The translations under genes were made by a program, and so were the position numbers. Below are positions 45,556-55,210 of a DNA stretch of 64,000 nucleotides, in pieces (the first letter of the stretch is position 1; every line of letters begins with the position of its first letter). The notes beneath the pieces were generated by a model that worked only from the letters and a program-made list of their open reading frames with translations, was not told the DNA's origin and ran no database searches. This DNA comes from Anthopleura xanthogrammica (lineage: Eukaryota > Cnidaria > Anthozoa > Actiniaria > Actiniidae): positions 3,353,125 to 3,417,124 of the forward strand of contig OZ025223.1 in assembly GCA_964019055.1 (NCBI GenBank), read 5' to 3'.

Positions 45556-48500
45556 TATATTTTGGGGAGCTTTAAATCACTTGACCAAGTTAGTGTTAAA
45601 TTTAGGACTGAAGTCCAAAAAGGTATACAGCTATTTCAAAAAAGGTTAGTGACTTTCCAGCTGTGCGAACAACTAATTATTGCGCAAAGCATTGTTGATC
45701 AAAACCTGTGGCTCATCACTCTTTGTTTTGAAAATCATTTCTCGAGTGTTTTTTTGGATAAATCACAGATGAAATATCACTCTAATTAACAGTTTTGGAC
45801 TTGAGACTGATTCAATTGTCAATAGTTTTCAGGTAGAAAAAAGTGCTTGAACACAGGGCCAGGCATAAAAAATCACAACAAACTGTGATTGGTTAGAAAA
45901 TTTGATGCCGCTCAGCTGTTTAAGTTTTATTGCATGTTGCATACCAAGACCAAAATGTGCTATGGGCGATGTGAAAGGTCACAGCAATATGGAATTTTCC
46001 CAAACCTTATCTGCAAGGTTTTCTTTCACATTTTCTTCGGTTCTGGCATTATTTGCAATACGTATGGTCCACAATACATTATGAGCTTAGTATGCAACAT
46101 GCAGCAAAACTTTCACCAACTATTTTTTGAAATAGCTGTAATTTGATATAATTCAGGGTTCAACTCAGACAATAGCGAACCAATCATTGTTGCAGCAGTT
46201 TTCCCAGTGGAATTACAGCGATTCCCAATTGAAATAATACAATTTGCTAGCAACGAAGTTGGTTTTGGTGAATGTCAATCAAGGTGTTTCCACAACACTG
46301 CATGTGGCACATGCCTTAACTTCATGTTTTCTGACAATGTCATGTCACTTTCATTGTCGTCCACCAAAACCCTATTTTGTCGCTACAGCAATTCGCTCAT
46401 GTGATTGGAAAGCACTGTAAAATCTTGTCCCACAAATAACTACATAGTATCTGTTTTAAGGAGTACTACAAGGATATTTCGAGGCAATTTTATTTTATTT
46501 TCACAAGACAGTTAACAATTTATTGAAACAATTTATTATCATTTTTTTGTGATCAGAGTTTTAAATTCTGAGATATTCTAGCTGATTTGTTGATTTTGTG
46601 GGATATAGCAACAAAAACTAAGGGAAATCAGAATCATGAATTAAGTTCAAACACCCGAAAGAGTATTCCAACTGATTTCCACTGTCTATTGGACCCCTCC
46701 ACGTGACATCAGAGCAGCTCAATTTGGAGGACAAAACAAAAGAATTTCAATCTCTAGAGAATTGGAACCTATTATCTTGTCCTCCAAATTGAACTGCATT
46801 CCGATGTGCTGCAAGGGGTCTATAAGTGGATTATAAATGAGACAATTTTGGATATCAGATAACATGGCTTATAATTTCAATATGTTCATGTAAATAACAC
46901 CTTGGTTAAGATTAGATCTAACAATTTATTATTACAATTTATTGATATTATTCATAATTATTAAGAAGATGCCAAAACATTCTTAGTGGCCAGTGAAGAC
47001 AATAAAGACCTTTCCTGAACTTGCTTCAGTAACCATGAAACAATGGTTCCAATTCAAGGTTGGACTTGATAAAATACAGTAAATGTATGAACACATCAAG
47101 CCCAATTTTGAGTTGGAGCCATTATTTCGTGGCCACTAAAGCAAATTCAGGAAAGGTCTGTTGTGATTGTACCTTGTTAGCAAAAAAAATGATAGACTGG
47201 TTTCAAGCAGTCATGCTGTAGGTCAAAAATAATGTTTCTACATGACAAGAGATTACATTTTCCAAGAAAAAAGTCCTATTGTTTTGCCCTACAATGTGAC
47301 TGCCGTGAAAACACTGTATAGACCCCTTGCACGTGACATCCTAGCAGCTCAATTTGGAGGACAAAACAAAAGAATTTCAATCTCCTGAGAATTGGAAACC
47401 TATTGTTTTGTCCTCCAAATTAAGCTCTGCATTCCGAACTGCTGCAAGGGGTCTATTACCATAACTCTCCTAATGTACATAAAGTTTGCAAAATACCATG
47501 AAGACTATTAGCTAGCATTTTCTTTTTATTCTAGATGAGGTTTAAAGATACATTAAAAATCAATCTTGAGCAAAACCTATTATTTAAAACCTAATTTGTT
47601 TTTGAAGTGATGGCTTGGGTCTCCCAATCCAGAGCCTCGTGTTTAAGCTTTTCCTGCCTGATCAATAGTCCCCTTCACAGTTCCCTGTTCCATCTTGAGA
47701 AGTAGCCGTGCCTTTGCGTCGAAGCGAGACAAACGGTGAGCTTGCAATGATAGAGACCTTTTTTTAACACCTTGGACAATTATTCACATGTTTCTATCAT
47801 TGCAAGCTCACTGTTCATCTCAATTTGATGCAAAGGCACAGCTACCTCTCAAGATGGCACAGGGAACTGTGAAGGGGAAGGCCCGGCTTCCTCTCAAGAT
47901 GGCGCAAGGAACTGTGAAGGGGACTATTTTGAATTAAAGGGGCACTACAATGAAAATCAATGAAAATTGGAAATGACTTGAAACTTGGTTAAACTTATTT
48001 CTATTGCCCTAATAGTCACTAAGCAACATATATCCTTCACAGTCAAAAGTGGTGGATGAAAATTATCAATTATTGTAGCATCTAAACTGTAAGTAAATGA
48101 CGTCATTTACTCAACCCTTTCAGCTTTTAAATCAAAATTTCTCAACTGCAAGGGGCTCCTAAGCTAAAATTTTCGCCAATCTAGTTCTCATAATCATTGT
48201 ATCCTCAAATATTTGAATTATTTGGACTTTCAAAAATTCGTGCGTTTTCGTATTCGTATTCTAAATTTTCGTTGAGGCTGGAGGAAAACTGGAAAACCCA
48301 GAGAAAAAAACCTTTAAGCACAGGAGACAACCAACAAGCAACACTACTCACATGACTTTCATGACCACAGTGGTAAGAAACACTGAGTGAATCCACAGCA
48401 AAATCAGCAGTGCTTTTTGCCCCTCCCCCCTCCCCCATATTTTTCACTCAAGCTCAAGCCCCTCCCTCATATTTTTCACTCAAGCTCAAGCCCTCCCCTC

Positions 48501-48635
48501 CCCTCTCCCTCTCCCCGGCAAAAAGTGACCTTTGATCCCAGTTTAATTTTTGGCTCGAAACCACCTCCAGTTCACTCTTCCGGACTGATTCAGTTTGTCA
48601 CAATAAAACTTGATAAATGGCCCAATATTTGTTAC
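45556..48635. repeat. Convergent TRAPPC3/BAG intergenic region rich in MITEs
   Basis: Positions 46150-46430 share segments such as CATGTGATTGGAAAG and CTGTAAA with 31880-31950. Positions 46687-46824 and 47317-47456 are family-2 MITEs (GACCCCT ends, CTCAATTTGGAGGACAAAAC). Positions 46995-47165 are a foldback resembling 52492-52690 (GACCTTTCCTGAA and inverse). Positions 47665-47927 are a family-3 element (CCCCTTCACAGTTCCCTGT ends, with the right end duplicated). Positions 48255-48365 are a SINE fragment. No gene is seen. Confidence 0.65.
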
Positions 48636-49931
48636 TCATGACTTGACGTTTTTCGCTGATTTCTTTTCGAGTTCATTCAGTGCTACTTGCACTCGCTTCA
48701 CAACTGCTTTCCTTGCTCCTCGGATTTCCTTGTTTCCATTAGCATCGATAGCATCTAGTCCCATCAAAATTCTCATAAGCTGTTCCTCAAGCCAGAGATA
48801 TTCTTTGTTGTTTTCTGTAGATCCGTTTGGTTTGAAAACTTTTACTTTTTCCGCTACACCCTTAAGCTCGTCTTCGATTTTTTTGATTTTTGATAACTGA
48901 GCATTTTGTTGGCTTTCTTGTGGCATTTCAGCATTTTGTTGGCTTTCTTGTGGTATTTCAGCATTTTGTTGGCTTTCTTGCGGCATTTGATTTTGTTCTT
49001 CAATTTTTTGTTCACTAGTAGATTTCTCGCTCTCAACATTTTCTTGGCTTTGAACAGCTTTTTTGTCATTCTTTTCATCTATCTTAGCTGTTCCTTCTTC
49101 ATTTTTGTCACCCTTTTCGTCTGTAGTATCCACAGAAATTTTAATGGTTAACTCAGAATCGTTTTCACTCTCTCTTTCTTTGTCAACTTTTTCATTTTCG
49201 GTGCTTTTAGATTTGACTTCTGCTTTGGTATTTTCTTGCGTGACACATCCAACTTTAGTCACCCCATTTTCCGGTTTTTCTCTTTCATTCTTTCCCACTT
49301 TTTCCTCTACTTTGTCATCTTTGCAGACTACCACTGGAATGTCCACAAATCCTCCATCACCTACAGTTGAACCTTTGCTCGGACTGGAAGATTTCCTGTC
49401 CAATTTGCCTTTATACCTTTCACCAGACACTGGAGCTGATGGACTTTTTGTGACCTTTTCGTGTTTTTTTCTTGTATCTTCGGGGCTGTGGCGCTTTCCT
49501 GTTGTCCTTTCCACATGAAAATTTCCAAATTCTGGATCCGAAAAATCAAAACTGTCGCTATCTTCCCTCATCATTCGCTGGATCATTTCATCAAAGTGCC
49601 CTCTTCTCCATGATGGGTTGTCAAAAGGCAAATCTGAAGGATTTGACCCTCTTCGGAACGGCCTTTCTTGATACCTCGGAGGCGAGTGAGACTTAAAGTC
49701 TCTCTCAAAATACGCACTGTCCGGAAAATCGGTGTGTCGTCTTCGAAAATTTTTCTCGAAAAATCTGTTTGAAGCATCATCGAATTCTTCTTCGATTCTC
49801 CCTGTATCGTTGAGACGATGCTGTCTATGATGATGTGTTGTATCGCCACCCATTGGATCTGAACTCCTTCTGGATTCGTTGAAGGTCGTTTCGTAGCCCG
49901 GCTCAACAAATATCGGAATTTGACGGCTCAT
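48636..49931 (-). CDS. BAG-domain HSP70 co-chaperone, BAG3/Starvin-like
   Basis: The BAG domain binds the HSP70 ATPase domain and promotes nucleotide exchange. The single exon encodes 431 residues starting MSRQIPIFVEPGY. Reading stays open for 29 codons upstream, but no ATG lies there and a TATA box does. The C-terminal BAG domain (about 349-431) has ELKGVAEKVKVF, KEYLWLEEQLMRILMGLDAI and IRGARKAVVKRVQVALNELE, closest to BAG3. RQIPIF at the N-terminus resembles the IPV-type motif by which BAG3 binds small HSPs. The middle is Arg/Asp/Ser-rich, then Lys/Glu-rich, with three PQESQQNAE repeats just before the BAG domain. No WW domain or PxxP-rich block is visible, so it is not a full BAG3 equivalent. 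It is divergent from an HSP40 gene. Confidence 0.85.
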   Translation of the reverse strand: MSRQIPIFVEPGYETTFNESRRSSDPMGGDTTHHHRQHRLNDTGRIEEEFDDASNRFFEKNFRRRHTDFPDSAYFERDFKSHSPPRYQERPFRRGSNPSDLPFDNPSWRRGHFDEMIQRMMREDSDSFDFSDPEFGNFHVERTTGKRHSPEDTRKKHEKVTKSPSAPVSGERYKGKLDRKSSSPSKGSTVGDGGFVDIPVVVCKDDKVEEKVGKNEREKPENGVTKVGCVTQENTKAEVKSKSTENEKVDKERESENDSELTIKISVDTTDEKGDKNEEGTAKIDEKNDKKAVQSQENVESEKSTSEQKIEEQNQMPQESQQNAEIPQESQQNAEMPQESQQNAQLSKIKKIEDELKGVAEKVKVFKPNGSTENNKEYLWLEEQLMRILMGLDAIDANGNKEIRGARKAVVKRVQVALNELEKKSAKNVKS

Positions 49932-49987
49932 GTCTCTATCTTTCTCGACTACCCTTTGATCTGTTTTCCGTTCTATTCCAAACTCTA

Positions 49988-49997
49988 CCTTTTTATA
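49988..49997 (-). promoter_or_regulatory. TATA box of the BAG gene
   Basis: TATAAAAAGG on the minus strand lies 57 bp upstream of the ATG at 49931. Transcription would start near 49966, giving a short leader and supporting the ATG over any upstream start. Confidence 0.6.
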
Positions 49998-50108
49998 GCC
50001 TGACTCATCAACGATCAAATCGCAAAATGTTTTTCACTGAATACACGAAGCTTTGAGGCACGATTTACTGAATTAAGAAGTCTATTGTCACTTGTAGAAA
50101 AGCAGATA

Positions 50109-50126
50109 GATCTTTCCAGAAATTGC
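50109..50126. promoter_or_regulatory. Imperfect heat-shock element on the BAG side
   Basis: Units GAT-CT-TTC-CA-GAA-AT-TGC have two perfect central pentamers (TTCCAGAA) flanked by two units with one mismatch each. It lies about 115 bp upstream of the BAG TATA box. Confidence 0.5.
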
Positions 50127-50570
50127 TTTAAGAGGCTTGTATGTAGTGTGTTTTTTCAGACCGTAAAAGGTTCGTATTGGGTGACACGGTGTTGACCTTA
50201 TTTGAATTTAGACAGATTGATTAATGTTCCAGCATTTGAATAACAAGAGAGCATCTAATATGTTGAACGATGCATGCACTGAAAATTTTAACACAGCACA
50301 GGCTTAGGGACTTATTTTGTGAATATTTTTCAGGGTTTTGACTTGAAACACGGAAAGGAAAATGCCATATTCAAATTCAATGTTCTATGAAAGGGAAAAA
50401 TGGATGAATGAATGGTTGAAAAGAGAAGTCAGTCATCTATTTCCTATAAAATTAATAAAGAATACCAATACTTACAAGATAAAGTCTTGAATAAAATAAA
50501 TTTCTTATTTTAGGCTAAAATACATCTCATAATTATGAATTTTCAAACTAAATAAATCTGTGTCATTGAT

Positions 50571-50583
50571 TTTTGGCGGGAAA
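50571..50583 (+). promoter_or_regulatory. E2F-like site in the BAG/DNAJB intergenic region
   Basis: TTTTGGCGGGAAA matches the E2F consensus. It lies midway between the two genes; function is not shown. Confidence 0.35.
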
Positions 50584-50826
50584 GGGCCGGGAAAGCGGTG
50601 TTTTTAGTACGAGACGTGTCACGCAAGGAATCGGGTACTACAACATTTAGGAAATTTTAAAATCAAAAATCTAAATGGAATATAAGTATTATTCCTTATA
50701 CTCTATGTGTTTTATTACTATTGTTTTTCACAAAAATAAATTCAGACAATATTGAGACAAAATATTTCAAAACAAGTCTTTTTCGGATAAACAAAGGGCA
50801 CGTGACTTCATTTGAAAGAAAGATCT

Positions 50827-50858
50827 GGAAGATTCCAGAAGAAGCGTAATATATAAAA
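50827..50858 (+). promoter_or_regulatory. Perfect heat-shock element plus TATA box of the DNAJB gene
   Basis: GGAAGATTCCAGAAG (50827-50841) has three perfect alternating units GAA-GA-TTC-CA-GAA, preceded by a near-match ATC unit. TATATAAAA follows at 50850-50858. This tight HSE-TATA arrangement is typical of strongly heat-induced genes. The ATG is 180 bp downstream of the TATA box. Confidence 0.75.
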
Positions 50859-51038
50859 CTAGAAGACAAGAAAGAAAGTCTTTCGCTACTGTTTTGCTAT
50901 AAATCTTGGAGGTTTTCGTGCTAGTTATACGTCCCTTAATCCCTGAGACTTCAGTTTAGGTGATAAATCATGTCAAGTGAATATTGAGTGATTTTTTTCT
51001 GGAGTCTGTTCTCAAATCAAGAGTGAACTTGGTTGAAG

Positions 51039-53495
51039 ATGGGGAAAGATTACTACAAAATCCTTGGAGTTTCTCGCGATGCCAGCGAACAAGACCTCAA
51101 GAAAGCCTACAAGAAGATGGCTCTTAAGTACCATCCTGATAAAAACAAAAGCCCAGGTGCAGAAGAGAAATTTAAAGATATTGCTGAGGCTTACGAGGTG
51201 TTGAGTGACCCACAGAAACGCGAGGTCTTCGACAAATATGGCGAGGAAGGTTTGAAGGGAACAGGGCCGGCTCCTGGCTCTGCAAACTTCCAGGACTTTC
51301 ATATGCCCGAAGGGTTCACAACTTTTACATTCCATGGTGACCCTAAAGCTACTTTTTCTAGCGTATTTGGAGATGAAGACCCTTTTAAAGGTGAGGACGC
51401 CCAGTTATAGTTCCATCCAAAGCCACTTCCTTTGATATTGCACTTATGTTTATTACCCTTAAAGGTTAAATAAATAGTACTGATTTTGTCCACATTTAAA
51501 ACTTTAGTTTTCTTTTTCCTATTGAGTTGAATAATCGTTTTCCTCTTTGTCGTGGTTTCATAGAAATACCTCGCTATGATTTCAAAGAGAATTATTTTGA
51601 CCATTTGTTTTGATTTGGTTTGCCCATTTCGATTCAATTACTGTACGTGGTACCTGATGGCTTTATTGTTGTATATACAGTTTCTTGTTGCGCAGACGTT
51701 TGGGCATTTTTAACCCAATTTTCTAGAATTGAATATCATTCTGTTCGAGCATAGCCATTTGAACTTTTCTTAGAAATAAGCTACTTTATATACTTATACG
51801 GAAATTTAATTTATTGAGCACTCATAAATTACTCCAATATTTTCCTATTTTAGGAGTCTTTCACTTGCACTTCCACTTTCCAGTCATTAGTATAAGCATA
51901 ATCATTACCTTAGGCAGTTACTGTTATTATTAGTCATTCAGAGGTTGTACAAAAACCTGGGTTGATTTGACATAAGTACAGTGCATTGTGGGACTGTTTT
52001 ATGGGAATATTTCCCGATGGCATCTATTTTTCATCCCCTAAAACAGTCCCACAATGCACTGCACTTATGTCAAATCAACCCAGTTTTTTTGTACAACCTC
52101 AATAAGGCTGAGTGCATGTGCACTATGTGAATTTGTACTTGGTCGACTGTCTCTCTCTCTGAACAAAATTGTGTGGTTCCAAAAAATGATCCATACTCCA
52201 ACATGGATGGAATGTGAAATTCCCAGGGGGTGGGGGTCAGAGTAAAAACAAGATTACAATGTTTGTATGGAAGAAAATTGGAAATTCCAGAGGGTGGGGG
52301 ATCCTTTTTCAAATATTCTTCATGATGGATATGGATTTTTATTCCATGCATTAGATCTTTTTGCTTTATCACTATTTTCGACTTTGACAATGAAATACGA
52401 GCATCTTTTGTTCAAATTCTAAAGATGTTCAAATTTCGTACAATCTTTGTTGTACCTATTGTTCTTAAAGCGCATGAAGTCAAAAAATAGTAATAGAGCA
52501 AAAAGGTCTATTGTAAAAATAATGGATGTTTTTTATAGTTTCATTGCAGTGACCACAAATAATAGTTCCAAGTCGAGGTTGGAGTTGCTTCACATAGCAA
52601 AACTATAATTTATCATGTGTGGCAGCTCCAACCTTGACTTGGAACTATTTTTCATGGTCACTGAACGGAACTGTCAAAAGGTCTATTATTATCATATGCA
52701 AAGGCTTCTGGTAGTGAAGTGAAATCATGTTGATATAAGTGACAGCAATAGCTAAAGAATTCGAAATTATTTTTCATAGATTTCTTCAACACTTCCTTTG
52801 GAGAAGGTGGAACGTCTGGTTTTACTAATTTTAGTGGCTTCCCAACCATGGGGGGATTCCCCTCTCAAAACACTCGAGGAAGGCGTGCTTCATCATTCGA
52901 AGATCTGCCATCATTCACAAGAAGAAAGAAAACACAAGATCCACCGATAGAAAAAATTATTCGAGTATCCTATGAAGAATTACTCACTGGAACACAGAAG
53001 AAGCTGAAGATAATGCGGAAAGTACTGAATGCGGATGGTCAAACAACGCGAAACGAAGAGAAGATCTTGACAATTGATGTGAAGAAGGGCTGGAAATCAG
53101 GAACGAAGATAACATTTGCCAAGGAAGGAGACCAGAACCCAAACACCATCCCAGCAGATATAATGTTCATTATACAAGACAAAGAGCACAAGCAATTCAC
53201 AAGAGATTCCGATAACAATATTCTCTATACTGTGAAAGTCTCACTCCGTGATGCCCTAACAGGCTATGCTAATGGTGCTTGTGTGAAAGTTCCTACCCTA
53301 GACAAAAGAACAATTAATATACCTCTAACAGACATCACCAAGCCAGGATCAAAAAAGAGGGTGAAAGGAGAGGGATTGCCGCTGCCGAAAAAGCCAGGAC
53401 AAAGAGCTGACATGTTGGTTTCTTTTGAAATTGTCTTCCCAACTCATTTGCCACAGGCAAGTTTGGATGCTCTGCGAAGTGCTCTGCCACCGTAA
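51039..53495 (+). CDS. DnaJ homologue subfamily B (DNAJB1/4/5 type HSP40)
   Basis: Class-B J-proteins deliver unfolded clients to HSP70 and stimulate its ATPase. Two exons, 51039-51390 and 52780-53495, total 1,068 nt (355 residues; human DNAJB1, 4 and 5 are 337-348). The J domain starts [20 protein letters not shown] and has HPD at residues 32-34 (KYHPDKN). A Gly/Phe region follows ([12 protein letters not shown]). The two C-terminal client-binding beta domains and dimer tail include [61 protein letters not shown] and [11 protein letters not shown]. The start follows AAG and matches the family exactly. The promoter carries a perfect HSE. An AATAAA signal lies at 53694. Confidence 0.93.
51951..52690. 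repeat. Two foldback elements in the DNAJB intron
   Basis: Positions 51951-52099 are a nearly perfect palindrome with GTACAAAAACCTGGGTTGAT ends and CAGTGCATTGTGGGACTGTT inside. Positions 52492-52690 are a foldback with AAAAGGTCTATTGT ends and TAGTTCCAAGTCGAGGTTGG arms, related to 46995-47165. They account for most of the 1.4-kb intron. Confidence 0.7.
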
Positions 53496-55210
53496 GAATG
53501 TTGCAGAAAACTAGTTTGAATGTTATTTTGTATGTTTGTGTTTATTATGTGTTTTATATGTTAAATATTAAAATTATTAAATTATTAGACAACCTACAGG
53601 ATTCATGTAATGAATAATTACCATTAAAGGTTGTAAAATTTAGTCCAGTTAATGGATAGTTTTGTAAGTTAAATTTGATAGTTGCTAAAATGAAATAAAA
53701 AGGAAAAAACAATCTGATTTTTTTGATGACACTAGGGAGTTCCATGGCAGCCCTGTGACCAAAAGGTACCATGGAGGCTTAGCCCCCAATGTGTTTAGCC
53801 AAAAATGATTTTTTGTTACGAGTTGACTAAAGCTTTGACATGACTTTAATGCAATAAATGTTGCAATTACCTCTTAAAACTGTGGCACTTGATTATTAGG
53901 CAGCCTCAATGCTCCTTTCCGTAGTCTTCCCACAATCCCTTATGATCCCAGCTCAAGGTCAGGGTAAAATTTGCATAAAAATGTATAAAAAATATGCAAA
54001 TTTTACCCTGACCTCGAGCTCGCGCTGGGATCATAAGGGATTTTGGGAAGACTACGGAAAGGAGCATAGACCCCTTGCAGCAAGTCGGGATGCAGCTCAA
54101 TTTGGAGAACAAAACAATGTTCCAATTCTCAGGGGATTGAAACCTGCCACCAGTCAAAAGTTTTAGTTGGATGTATGCCACCCAAAATACTTTTCCCTAA
54201 AATTAGGGTCACCTACCTTTAAGTAAACAACCGTGACTCAACAAGCAAGACTAAACCACCAAAAATAACCAAGAAAAACTTTTATTCACAATCTCATTAA
54301 TAAATATTCTTTAATGTACAAGCTATTCTGTAATGTGCTTTAGTAGCTTAACATTTCTAATTAACTCTTCTTCTAATTCCTTGAATTTAAGTTAGAAAAT
54401 CCTCAAGTGATGGGGAAAAAATAAGCCTTGAATGTTGGGTTGGAGCTTGGGGAATAAAATATCTAAATATTTATGCTTCCTAGTAAGGTATAGAGGCTTT
54501 GCACCATCATGCGATGGCAGCCATGACAGGAAGCAGGAACAATAAATCTGGTCTAATCTGATTTACATGAGAAATAATTCAGTTTCCCATCAGAAAAATA
54601 CTATTGTTGTGCCTTCTGTCATGGCTGCCATCACGTGATGGTGCAAATCCTCTGACAATAGGGTGAAGTTCAAGGAATTTTACAGTGGCTTGTTGGTTGA
54701 TGTCCTAATGGCAGTAAATTTGGGTTTCAATCCATAAAAATAATTCATTTTAGACCTCCAAACCCTGAGCATTCAATGCTGCATTGGCTTCAAAAATGCT
54801 GGCAAGAGGCTAAAGAAAAGACTAGAGCTACTGAAGAGAAATCTACCACAGCCCTTCCTGGAATGTTCTGGGCTGACACAATGAAGACATTGCCGCAAAA
54901 CTGAGTATTGCATGTCTACATTTTGAAGTTCAATCTGATAACAGAAGGTCCTTTCAGGATAAGTTTGTTACTTTCAAGACATGTTGTAAATGCTACCGAA
55001 AAAATGTAGTTTACAAGCAGTTGCCTTCAACTATCAAAATGTGACAAAAGAAGCCAAAGTTCATAACCTGGAAAATCTAGATTCGAATATCTGCATTTGA
55101 ATGGAATACAAATTGCAGTATCTCATTTGCTTGTCTAAAATGTCTCTCAAAAGATGCAAGATTTTCAAGCAGGTCTTTCTTTTATCAGGATTCTAGTGCG
55201 AGGTTGATGG
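53496..55210. repeat. Convergent DNAJB/KDM1A intergenic region with foldbacks
   Basis: Positions 53905-54066 are a long foldback (CTCCTTTCCGTAGTCTTCCC and its inverse around an AT-rich loop). It is followed immediately by a truncated family-2 MITE at 54066-54150. Positions 54486-54660 are a foldback with ATGGCAGCCATGACAG and CTGTCATGGCTGCCAT arms. The rest (54670-55200) has no recognised feature and may include the KDM1A 3' UTR. Confidence 0.6.

Noticed and set aside
45562..46404. Small frames downstream of TRAPPC3
   Set aside because: No splice support or homology; the region overlaps repeats shared with a KPNA2 intron.
49932..50018. 29-codon upstream extension of the BAG protein starting at TTG
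   Set aside because: No ATG, and the segment contains the TATA box TATAAAAAGG with a plausible start site downstream.
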